Part shown: piece after piece, positions 12,631 to 22,620 of the stretch | Layout: every line of letters starts with the position of its first letter | Position numbering within the stretch: the first letter of the stretch is position 1 | NCBI GenBank assembly: GCA_003550305.1 | Contig: QKYT01000110.1 | Span: forward strand, 111,111 to 175,110 | DNA length: 64,000 nt | Source of the DNA: Glomus cerebriforme | Lineage: Eukaryota > Glomeromycota > Glomeromycetes > Glomerales > Glomeraceae | Direction of reading: 5' to 3' | The notes under the pieces: model-generated | Database searches by the model: none | What the model was told of the DNA's origin: nothing | The model's input: the letters and a program-made list of their open reading frames with translations, nothing else | Program-made: the position numbers and the translations under genes

Positions 12631-13003
12631 CTGAAAATATAAAAAATAATGTAATTTGTTTACTGGAAGTTATTACCACTGTGACAGAATTTTTGAAGAT
12701 GAAAGATAAACTTACTTTACCTATTGATATTATTCATGTTTTTGCTAAAGTAAATAATAACAATGTCAAAGAAAAGCAGCTCAAATCTTTATCAATTTAC
12801 AAATAAAATTACAATAAAACTCTTTGATGATTTGAAGATATTTCACGTTTATTTAACAACTTAATTGTAAAAAAACTAGTAAAGGTTCATATTGAATTAA
12901 AAAAAATAAATACAAGTGCAAGTTCTATGCAATTGTCTAGTAAAGTAATAATAGAAGGGATTACTGAGAATGCTATAAAAATAGCACAAAACCAGTATTA
13001 GAG

Positions 13004-13920
13004 TTTTTTATTAAAGTGTTAGTTACAAAAAAAAATAAAATATTTTTATAATACTGGCAGATCCTTATTCTGGCGAGATTTATGAAATGGCCTTAAAAAT
13101 TTCTGAAAATATGTATTTGGATTTTTAAATTTTTGCTAACATATTGATCATAATAAAATTCACGTAACTACATGCTTTTCTTAAAGATGTTTAAAAAAGT
13201 AAATTGTAAATAAACATATCCAATTATTATTTTTATAGTTATTCTTTGATTACTTATAATATTAGTTTATCTTTTATATGATAGAGTTTTTTTTTAATAA
13301 AATAATTACCAACATTGGATATATAAATTTAAAATCAAAGTATTTTATTATCTGGAGCAAAGCAAAGGACTATATATGTTTACGCAAGGTGATAAATGAT
13401 TAAGATCACGTGGTGATTTTTGGTTATCCGCATACGTAAATTGACGAATAAAAATTGTTATTTTGATTGTTTTGATGTTATATTGGACAAGATATACTGA
13501 TAAGGCGATAACAATAAATAATGTCACACAAATAGTTTTTTTTCTCAAAGCTCTAAACTTACAATGGTTTCCATTGCCTAGTTAAATATATATATTGAAT
13601 TTGATCATCATAAAATAGAATTATAAAAAAATTACATAAATTTAAGTCAAATTTTTTTAAATTGCATTAAACTTAAAAAGCAAAATACTTTTTTTTTTGG
13701 AATATTACAATTAAAAATGCTTCCAGAGTCTTATAATATTCAAATTACAATTATTACTAAAAGTTTCTAAATTTTCTTTAAAAATATATATCATATTAAC
13801 CAATTCATAATTAGTAATCAATTATTAAATATATGACCAATAAAATTCATTTCACGTAATATGGTTATAAGTAAAAAATTTTGTCATACTATAGGAATAT
13901 TTTTTATTTCAGATACCATA
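13004..13920. other. Non-coding AT-rich stretch
   Basis: No credible gene was seen. A CACGTGG motif at about 13409 and GACCAATAAAATTCATTTCACGTAATATG (about 13834-13862; described, not a coding element) resemble motifs near other transposon ends in the window. Confidence 0.4.
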
Positions 13921-13928
13921 CTAGTCTT

Positions 13929-14273
13929 TAAACTTGGGTGCTGAAAACCTTTCAGCTATGTGCTAAATCCCAAAATATTTCAGTATATACAAGTTGCTGA
14001 AATCCCAAATCCCAAATTGATGCCAAAATTCCAAAATCCTAAACTCTAAGCTTTGGTTATTTCTTTAAGAGAAATTTTTTTTCAATTCACTTTTATATGA
14101 TTATGACTGAAATCTATGATTTATGGATTTTAGGATTTCATCAATAATTTGGGATTTTGGCATCAATTTGGGATTTGGGATTTGGGATTTCAGCAAATTT
14201 CTGAAATTGCATTTTGGCATATGCCGAATCCCAAATAAATTTCGGCATATAGAGATTTTGGCACCCAAGTTTA
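13929..14273. mobile_element. hAT-like MITE with GGGATTT/AAATCCC hairpin arms
   Basis: A 345-bp element with terminal inverted repeats TAAACTTGGGTGC and a perfect 8-bp target duplication CTAGTCTT (13921-13928 and 14274-14281). The arms are reiterations of AAATCCC on the left and GGGATTTGGGATTT on the right, so the whole element can fold into a long imperfect hairpin. No coding content was seen. Confidence 0.85.
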
Positions 14274-15375
14274 CTAGTCTTATATGTAACAGGTAACTTC
14301 ATCATCAAAAAGTTCAGATCATAATCATCATAGTAACTCTATTTATTTGAAATCTTATTTATCACATACTATTCGTCACATAGGGTTTAGATGATTGGTC
14401 ATATGTCATATGCCTGAGTTTTTTTGATAATTTTATATAAATTCTAGTCATATATGCCATGTATTTTCATGTTTAGAGAGGAAATTAAACTCCTATAGTC
14501 TGACGATATCTTGTATAAATTAAATAGTTGACCAAATTTTGACTGTAGAGATGCCAAGTCCCAGTAAAAATTAAATGTGGGAACTTTCTTGGCAAAAGTG
14601 ATCTATATTCTACTTTCAGAATGTGCACATAAACAAATGATCACCAGGACAATTTTTTCAAAGCCAGAAAAGTATTGATTATGATATGCGTACGTTAAAT
14701 GATTTATCCTTTCCTGCAATCTGTATAATAATTTTTTCAAATGGGTTGATAAATATATACTTTATTTATAATACAAGAGGCGCTGTTTTTTTATGCCAAG
14801 AAAATCATTGATATTATTTTGTGTTCATTATACTGGATTTCATCTTAATAGAAATAAATATAAATGCCATAGTTCACATATTCAGTTGTTAAATTCTCAC
14901 TGTTAACGATAAAAAAAAAAGTAAACTACAACAATAACTATCAAACGAAATAAACTATTCTGTTCATCTCCTTTCTATCTTAGGCCTTGTGATCTTTCTT
15001 ATCTCTGGTATTTTCGCCCAATGCGATCCCAATACTGGAGGATGTACTTGTCTCCCAAATTCCCCTCAAGGTCAATATTGTAGTGGTAGGTATGATGCAT
15101 GCAGTCTAAAGCCACTATTTTTTATCATGTGACTTCAAATGAATAGAAAAAAAAAATTAATTAATATATACTTAAAATTTTTTCTGTAAAATTATAGTTT
15201 AAATAATACTCTTTCATATAACAGAAAGATTTTTCAAATTGGATTACTATAGCATGAGCTATATAAATTTAAATTTCAGTAATTTTACTAAGTTTAATAG
15301 TAATTTAGTAAAAATTTGGCCGGTTTAGCACTAATATAATGCAGGCCAAAATTTACAAACTGGCTAGAATTAAGA

Positions 15376-15504
15376 GTTGTAGACCATGTCCAAAACCTAT
15401 ACATCAGCCTAAATTAGGAGATTATTGCTGGTAGAGTCTTAAGGGATTATTAAAATAGGCCAATAATTTAGGCCGATGGGTAGGTTTCAGACATGGGCTA
15501 CAAC
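15376..15504. mobile_element. Hairpin MITE, GTTGTAG family, copy 1
   Basis: A 129-bp near-palindrome. The left arm starts GTTGTAGACCATGTCC, and the right arm ends GACATGGGCTACAAC. Inner parts pair ATCAGCCTAAATTA with TAATTTAGGCCGAT. A related copy lies at 46028-46161. AGA on both sides may be a 3-bp target duplication. Confidence 0.7.
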
Positions 15505-15625
15505 AGATCAATCACATTTTTATTTTAGCATGAGAATTTTTAATGCGATTTATTAATTTTATTAATGTGACAATNCACAATCATCAGCATTTGCAGATTA
15601 TCATCATCTTTTTTTTAAATTAAAG

Positions 15626-17666
15626 ATGTCACCAAAAAAATGAAAGGTTTAACTTGCAGTTACTCAAAATAATAAAGCTTTAAAAGCAAAAAATATAACT
15701 AATGATAAGGATTATAAACAGTGATGATGATAATGACTTGTCAGATTATCATGATTCTGAAGATGATTGGTATGATGATGAACTTGAAAATAATTTGAAC
15801 CAAATTTCACAAACTGTTTTTGATGTTATGATTGAAAATGCAAAAGNCCCATCAGCATTTACAAATAAATGCCCATTGGTTTATATTGGAAATTCAGAAA
15901 GAACACAGAGACGCAAAAATTCAGCTAATAAAACTGCAGCAGTTAGAACCTCCAAACTTGATACCTTTTTTCCCACACTTCAGTCACATCAATNTACAAT
16001 AAAAGAACTTACGGATAAGTTAAAACAACTTGAAAAAGATCAAGAGCAAGAAGNTTTTGAATTAGCATTAGAGNATGTAAAAAGATTAATTGATGATAAG
16101 TCTCTGGTTTTGCAAGTCAAAAACTGATTACAACTTATAATGCAGTATATTAACTTACGATTAAATGGCCTTAAAAGTATNGATGCAAGTAAAACTCTTG
16201 CCATCAGTATCAGAAAAGGAGATTATCAAGCCCAGCTAATTAGATCATGGACCCAAAATTTTATTGTTCATCGTCAGATTCCAGTATCAATGCGTGAAAA
16301 GCATCAAAAAATAAAAAGTTTATTAGGTGATGAAGATATTCATCAAATGATTACAGAATATCTTTGGAGTGTTGGTTGTAATGTAACAGTAAGTGAATTT
16401 AAAACTTATATTGAACAAGAAGTATTTTCAAGTATGGGGATTAAAAGAAAAAAAAAATTTCTGAAAATACAGCTCGTGCTTGGTTAAAACATTTTCGATG
16501 GGAATTTCATATTGAAAAAAAAGATGTTTATTATGATGGTCATGAAAAACCAGATGTAATTGAATATAGAAAATGTTTTTTAAATAAAATTTTTGAATTG
16601 GAAAAGTGGATGTTAAAACCATTAGATGATAATATAATGGTTTTAAAAGAACCAATTTTAAATGAAAATAAAAAACGTCACATATTAATAACATATGATG
16701 AATCTACTTTTTATGCTAATGATGGGAAAAAAACTTTTTGGAGACCTGTTGGATATCAACCACTTCGGAAAAAAGAAGCAGGGCTTAGTTTGCATGTTAG
16801 TGATTTTCTTACAGAAGTTGATGGACGTTTAAAAACTGAAGAAAAAGAAGCATGTGTTTTAATGAAACCAGGAACAAATCATGATGGATGGTGGAAAATG
16901 GAGGATTTAATTAAACAGGTAATATTATCTGTTTTATTTTTAAAATTTTTTTATTAATTACCTTTAACATTAGATAACTGAAAAGGCAATCCTTATATTT
17001 GAAGAATTACATCCTGGTGATGTTGGTGTATTTGCATTTGATAATGCAACAAGTCATGCAGCATATGCTGAAGATGCACTTATTGCTTCGTGAATGAATC
17101 TTAAACCTGGTGGTAAAGGAAAATTTAGAAATGGATTAATGCCTGATGGATCAGTACAGTCAATGCACCTTCCAAATGGACAGCCAAAAGGTATCAAGTT
17201 AGTTTTGGAAGAACGTGGGTTGTGGCCTCAAAGTCAATTAAGACGTATTTGTGATGATTGTAAAAAACACTTACCTGTTTTGGAAAATTGTTGTGCAGTT
17301 CATGTGCTTTCACTTCAGCCAGATTTTTTAGCACAAAGGCCATTAATTAAGGAGATTATTGAAAACCGGGGTCATAAGGTGATATTTTATCCGAAGTTCC
17401 ACTGTGAACTCAATTTTATTGAAATGTTTTGGGGTGCTGCTAAACGATATACCTGTAATAATTGTGATTATTCATTTAAGTCATTAGAAAGAACTGTTCC
17501 GGAAGCATTAAATTCTGTTTCTTTAGAACAAATTAGACGATATTCTCGTCGTTCTTGGAGGTTCATGGATGCGTATAAAAAAGGTTTAACAGGCACTGCA
17601 GCTTTATATGCTGTAAAAAAATATAAATCACATCGGAGAATTCCTGAAAATGGGATAAATTTTTAA
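15626..17666 (+). pseudogene. IS630/Tc1-type DDE transposase, recently inactivated
   Basis: Transposase of the DDE_3 superfamily common in fungi. It probably started at 15626 (MSPKK), with an acidic N-terminal stretch (SDDDNDLSDYHDSEDD), a coiled coil (about 15995-16060) and a helix-turn-helix-like region. The catalytic block includes ILITYDESTFYAND (first D, about 16685) and VGVFAFDNATSHAAY (second D, about 17025). The third acidic residue falls in KFHCELNFIEMFWGAAKRY (about 17395-17450). An intron lies at about 16918-16971. Defects: in-frame stops at about 15641, 15650, 16125 and 17091, each convertible from CGA or CAA by C-to-T; a frameshift in an A-run near 16450; and a frame change near 15700. 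Five scattered Ns suggest a collapsed multicopy consensus. Confidence 0.85.
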
Positions 17667-17919
17667 TAAAAACTATTGGTCCATTAAATTCGCAATCACA
17701 TGATATAAAGTATTGACCAATAAAATTTTTCCACGTGATTTTATTAAAATTTGGCCGCAAAATAAAAAAGTGGTGGCTTTAGACTGCGTGCACCCTAGTG
17801 GTGGTATTTGCTATTATGGCCCTTGTACTTATGGCTGTTGTCAAAATGTACTGGATGTAAATGACTTCTGTTGTCCAGACAGTGCATGCCAAAATTGCCA
17901 AGGAAATATAATAAATTAA

Positions 17920-18290
17920 TTACTATTTATGTATGAGATATATTATCATATTTAATAAAGTTTTTCCCATATCATTTTTATTTACTGTATATGCGGGGTG
18001 TGATATGCATCTGAATAATAAAAAAAAATGTTTATATGCCGGTTTCATATACTGTACATATTTTATCGGACGTCAAAATGTACTAACTCGCAGATTGAAA
18101 TTTTTTCTTGGCATTTTTTTTGGGACCGCCCTGTCTCACAAATTTCTTGGTATATGGCCAGAGAGACTTATGCCAATAAAATTATTATTTATTTATTATG
18201 CTTTATTTATATTATGTAAGTGTGTAATGTAGATTTGCAACATGACATTGAATTATTCCATTTTGTATAAAAAAAAATATATATTATCAT
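17920..18290. other. Non-coding stretch after the cysteine-rich gene
   Basis: Short ORFs here lack any protein-like composition. GTCAAAATGTACT occurs at about 18071 and also inside the cysteine-rich gene (about 17841), which may be chance. Confidence 0.3.
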
Positions 18291-18299
18291 TTATGCAAT

Positions 18300-18660
18300 T
18301 CAAAAACATATTTATTGAAACAATGCACATAATGATTCAGCTCAATAATGCCAACTCTGAGTCATTGAAAGATAGTAAAACTGATAAATTCTCAAACTCA
18401 AAATACAAGAAAACGGTTAATAATGAGATAGGCAGAAAAGGCGCAAAGAGATCAAGAGGCACTTGTAACTTCCCAGAATGTGACTAAAATTTCTAAGATA
18501 GAAACATGTTAACTTCAGAGCAAGACTTATCCCAATCTCACAAGCTAGGTCTGGACCTCGGTCAGTATCTTGCGCCTTATCAAAGCATCTCCAAGTTAAC
18601 GCATTCAAATTAGCATGTGTTCTTAAATGATCAGAATCATATGACATCAAATGGGCTTTG
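18300..18660 (+). pseudogene. Possible decayed coding fragment, unknown
   Basis: One frame reads AEKAQRDQEALVTSQNV then TKISKIETC and continues LQSKTYPNLTS, with stops that would all revert to Gln (CAA or CAG to TAA or TAG). It looks like transposon or gene debris. No family was recognised. Confidence 0.3.
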
Positions 18661-20930
18661 ATAGGAGTGTGATGAAGTTAAATGTTTCTCTTTCAGAATC
18701 ACATTGTTTTATTTTATATTAATAACTAAATTAGTCAGTAGTGACAATTTAGAACAATAGGAATTTAATGATTAGTTAATACTTTTAAAATAGTTATTAC
18801 TTATTAGCATCATAGAATCGATGGAGGCCGATGTATTACATGGCTTTAACTACAAGGTATATTCAATGGTCCACTAATTATAAAATCTGTTAATTATTCT
18901 ATTAAATTTATTCGGTTTATAAATAATACCTCTAAGTTTAATAATTGCCTCTCATTGACTTTTTAAAAATTCTTTTAACATGTTCTGCTCTAGATAATTT
19001 GACGTAAATCCAGCGGTATTTCTGCTAAAAGACATGAGTATCACCAGAGACAAAACTTGAGTGAAAGTTCGTGTAAAAGAGTATAAATTTTACTGTGGAT
19101 AAATTTTATGCTGGTATCAGCTTCTTTATTATAAGTACAAATGAATTTGTGTGTACAAAATATATTAAAGTCATCTAAGATAATATGAAATTAATGAAGC
19201 TAACAAAAAAGAGAATGGAAGACCAATTGTAGTTATAAGAGTATTGGCGAAGAAAGGTAAATGTAACATTGTATAAAATCTATCCATACTAAAGTTTGAT
19301 CAATTTATTAGACATTTAGACTATCCTCTGATCCTTGTAAATGGAACTCCTCTATGTCGGCTAACAGTTTAATATTTTTATTTCATTTTTTTATATTATT
19401 GTTCGTATTGTGTAGTGCTATAAATTCTATCATAAAACAAATCACTTTTATATATATTTTTTCAGATTGAATTCTGCACTTGAATTTCACCACATTACAT
19501 TTTAAGGCTAATACTCCCTACAGCTTTATCATTGCTTTATATTGTATGCAAATACTGTAGTTATGTTTTTTATTAATAAAAGAATTTTACAATAATATCA
19601 AATGTTACAAGAAAATAGTTAATATTTTTTTTTCTAAAAAATCCTACACATATTTTTCTCAATCCTAATTAATAAAGCCGAAAGAAAATTATTATTTTGA
19701 GAGGACGTCCAAAGACAGTCGAATTACGCTGTCACATTCGCGTGATATCAGCCGCCAAGTTTTATTTTTTATTTTGTTTTGCAATATTATTCAAGCGATC
19801 ATATCATTTTTTAACATTTTTCCTTTAATTCTTGAGCACTCAATACTATCACCTCAAAGGAGACAATATAAAATCACTAATGGTGTATTTCTACCAATAC
19901 GAAAGTCATAATTCTTAGACATAATTAAGTCGTACTTTTATATTAAAATTTGTTGGTGACTTATTATGACGAACGAAATGCATTTTTCAATTTAGTGTGG
20001 GAATAAGGAGATGATCATATGTGCAGATTTAGAACATAATTGCTTTGTTAATATTTTTTTGTAATACTGATTCGATCAGCATACACGGGATTTCATATCA
20101 GGAGATCAATTAAAAATGTTTTTACTTTCCGTTATGACAAAAAAAAAAAAACTTTAATAAAAAAAACCGTTACACACATCGAACATAGTTGCAACCCATC
20201 TAACTAAAGGTATGTCATATTATGAGTTGTATGAATAGTTATATTCAATGTTTTTCTTTTATTTTTTAGTTGTATTTTCTATTTTATTTCTTTCTTTTTA
20301 ATCTTTTTTTTAAAAAAAAAAAAATCTTGTTCTAACTTCCTTTTTTTTATTCTGTAGTTTCTTACTCACAAAGATACTTTTAAAGGTGAATGTTAAAAGA
20401 AGCATTAAAAGTTTTTTAATCCATTTATTTTTAATTCTTTTATTATTTTCTCTGTAAAAGATTGTTTGAAACGAATTTTAATTAGAGTGGCTTAGCATTA
20501 ACATGCGATATTACACTGATCTACAGTACATGGTGAATCAAATCTGCCGATATGTGTCTTTTTGATTATTTGATCGTACAAGCAAATGAAAAAAAAGTAT
20601 TATTTTTGATTTTGTGTTTTTTTTTAATTATTTTTATCTATCAATACTTAGCGCATTACCAGATTGAATTATTTGATTATTATCTGCAATAATTGCATTT
20701 TTATAATAAGATCAATGATAATTTTTGTTTAGTCTTCAAATTTCTTTGCATATTCGTTACAAAATATTATGTGTCGGTAATTCTGAAGATGTAAATTAAG
20801 GGGCAATAAAAATCATACTTTAACTTCAATAAACACACGTTACGTATTCTTTTTCTCTTTTTTTTTTTTCTTTTATTAGAACCATTTTTAAACAGTTTTC
20901 CCACACTTTTTAAATACAATGACTTTGATA
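18661..20930. other. Long AT-rich region without a recognisable gene
   Basis: Both strands were read. There are only short, frequently interrupted frames, many A and T runs (for example near 20140, 20310 and 20860), and no motif I can assign. No tRNA-like T-loop (GGTTCRANYCC) was seen. Confidence 0.5.
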
Positions 20931-20934
20931 TATT

Positions 20935-21255
20935 AAACCACCCTTAAAAAATGGGGTGTTGCAAAAAACTATAAATATAAACTGAAGTAAGAACATAAAT
21001 CATTTTGACATAATGTTTCTTCAAAATTCTAGATAAAATAAATATGGTTAACGATACAGTAACAGTAATAATGAAGGTAAAGCACATAATAGTTTTTCCA
21101 TTTAAGTTTATTAATGGTAGAACTTTTTATTTCAGATAACGGAAACGGTGAAAGTAAAAATCATAGGTACATGTCAGTTTTCTTTATATAATCACTGTTA
21201 AAATATCATTACCATCAAGACATCAAAACTAAAAAATTGTATATATTAATAGATT
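20935..21255 (+). repeat. Duplicated locus with a tiny spliced ORF, copy 1
   Basis: Shares an ordered set of blocks with 40158-40545: a leader of the form CTTAAAAAATRGGGTRTTGC followed by AAAAAACTATAAA, then AAATAAATATGGTTAACG, then AATGAAGGTAAA, TATTTCAGAT, TACATGTCAGTTTTCT and CTAAAAAATTGTATATATT. ATG at 21044 could start a very short reading frame (MVNDTVTVIMK) up to a GT donor and continue after the AG (ITETVKVKII). This is either a small gene family or a low-copy repeat. The coding potential is weak. Confidence 0.5.
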
Positions 21256-22620
21256 ATTTATCGATGGTTTTTTCTTATAAAAAATAAGAAGTTGGATTAG
21301 AATTTATAACAATTTTGATCTATATAATCAACTACAGCTGCAATTGTTTTCTTACATATCTTACATAGAGTACACTTTACTATCTAATGACATAACAATA
21401 AATAATTTCATAATAATTTTGAATATATGATTATAATTATCATTGTGGAATAGTTTTTGAATATGGGTATAGAATTGTCTAAATTTATTATTTGAGTTAT
21501 TCGAGTTACAGTGAAAATGCCGGTCATGATCTAAATCTGATGAAAGTATCGATGAAGCCATTTAGCTCAGTTCGGATAGTTTGGGAAAAAATAAGTAAAC
21601 GTGTAAAACGCCGGGCATTCACTTTCTCCTCCAAAGTACCTATTTTCCAAAGTACCTATTTACTATGGATATGGATATTCAATTGTGAAGATAAAAGAAT
21701 AAATCAAATTTCAAATTATGCGAAAAATTTTTATTGTACAGTACGAACATAACCAATCAAATTTGCACCAATCATTTTTAAGAAATGGATATATTCGATT
21801 TATTATAGAATATTCTGTGATGATAAATGGAATTGAGATTAAATAGGTCACATAATGTCTGTAAATAAATAATTATAAAGATGAAAATTTAATTCAGTGA
21901 AAACCCAAATATAAAAGAAAACAATCAAAAGAAAGTTATATGTTATTTTTGTATTCAAGAAATCTACTATTAATTTATAAAATCATTTGTAAATAATAAA
22001 ATGTTAACATTTGTTAAACGGTACAATATTTGAATAAGTTAAAAAAATCATTCAAATTTTAATTCGTCCATTTTAAATTAGTAAATTCCTAAGAATTATT
22101 AATAAAGAAACTTTATAAAAAAATAAATTAAAATTTATTATGTATCATCTGTTTGTGAATACGATACGTACAATATTTTTGAATTGCGTAATCGGACTAA
22201 TTCTTCCGTAAAAAAAATAAAAATAAATAAAATAAAATAAAGAGGATGAACATATGAACATTTGTCGATCTCAGATTTTCAATGTACTAAAATTCTTAAG
22301 GAATGTACATAATGATATTCTATTTGGAAAAATAGAATGTATAGAATGAATAGAATATTCTTAAGATAATCAAAAGAATATTTGTTTGATGATTTCCTTT
22401 TTAAGACAATAGATTTTTTTTAATTTCTAGAAACCTTTTGTTAAATTTCTAAAAGAAATTTCTTTTTTTATATAATGTAAAACGGAAAGTATACAAAATA
22501 GATATGTTTGTTTTTATACCATTTTTAGTAAGATTTTTTTTTTTAAAATATAAATAAATCATTTTAATGACATACCTTTTATTATTTTTTTTTTTAAAAA
22601 AAAATAAAAAATTTTTTAAA
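21256..22620. other. Intergenic, upstream of the pseudokinase gene
   Basis: A short open frame at 21492-21752 has no domain, signal or composition to support it. CCAAAGTACCTATTT is repeated twice at about 21633-21662. Poly-A/T runs immediately precede the ATG at 22621 and are typical of 5' regions of genes in this window. Confidence 0.45.

Larger units (their letters stand above)
7480..13003 (+). pseudogene. Mutator-like transposase fused to RecQ-type helicase, decayed
   Basis: A long decayed gene that reads continuously, with frameshifts and stops. In order: a coiled-coil region (about 7600-7790, LKHAENKLTKHEQI); a cysteine motif (CLQC..CDCGKYKNF, about 7825-7935); and a Mutator-like transposase core (about 7940-8900), including MILAIFRIT, HEGNYDKSFRQM, DIGIDGDLKSNKTL and an intron at about 8572-8656. 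These are followed by HTSFNEAFNITKLVFLSK (about 8980-9035), a zinc-ribbon-like block (CIYCHSF..CKLCNYY, about 9415-9475) and the start of a RecQ helicase. RecQ motifs seen are: Walker A as MEGGKIFYY (about 10765; normally GGGKS/T); AGLYITTR; the DEAH box FVIDEAHCILEYNHYRPEW (about 11130); LLLTATC (about 11305); IGTYHGSFE (about 11570); QESGCAGQDGNPAQSILF (about 11825); the zinc subdomain YCKSIYEYHVQQLAAYHS (about 12262); and a C-terminal region to NAIKIAQNQY at about 13000. Three small elements are inserted in it. The absence of any non-coding break between transposase and helicase suggests one composite gene, but two abutting genes cannot be excluded. Confidence 0.6.
15089..17795 (+). mobile_element. 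Tc1/IS630-like transposon inserted at TA
   Basis: Terminal inverted repeats: the left end contains GCATGCAGTCTAAAGCCAC (about 15097-15115), and the right end contains GTGGCTTTAGACTGCGTGC (about 17772-17790). The flanking TA (15087-15088 and 17796-17797) is the duplicated target. It carries a DDE transposase gene (15626-17666) and, in its 5' region, a nested hairpin MITE (15376-15504). CACRTGAT motifs lie near the right end (about 17697 and 17732). Confidence 0.85.
14950..17919 (+). pseudogene. Cysteine-rich small secreted protein gene split by a transposon
   Basis: Left part 14950-15087 reads a hydrophobic leader (HLLSILGLVIFLISGIFAQC) followed by a cysteine-rich segment ending QGQYCSG. Right part 17797-17919 reads SGGICYYGPCTYGCC, then a CC and two further Cys, to a TAA stop. 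Between them sits a 2707-bp Tc1-like transposon at a TA site. Leaving out the element and one TA joins the two parts in frame, giving about 86 residues with about twelve cysteines. The leader looks like a signal peptide cut near FA-QC, which suggests a secreted effector-like or antimicrobial-like peptide; I do not recognise a named family. No in-frame ATG precedes the leader. ATA at 14950-14952 sits where a start would be expected, so either the start has been lost or the true start lies in an upstream exon ending before the CTATCTTAG at about 14976-14984. Confidence 0.65.

Noticed and set aside
13348..13548. Minus-strand ORF resembling a signal-anchored peptide
   Set aside because: One hydrophobic stretch only, no downstream support, in a transposon-rich spacer.
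21492..21752. 86-codon ORF upstream of the pseudokinase
   Set aside because: No domain, no splice support and composition like the flanks.
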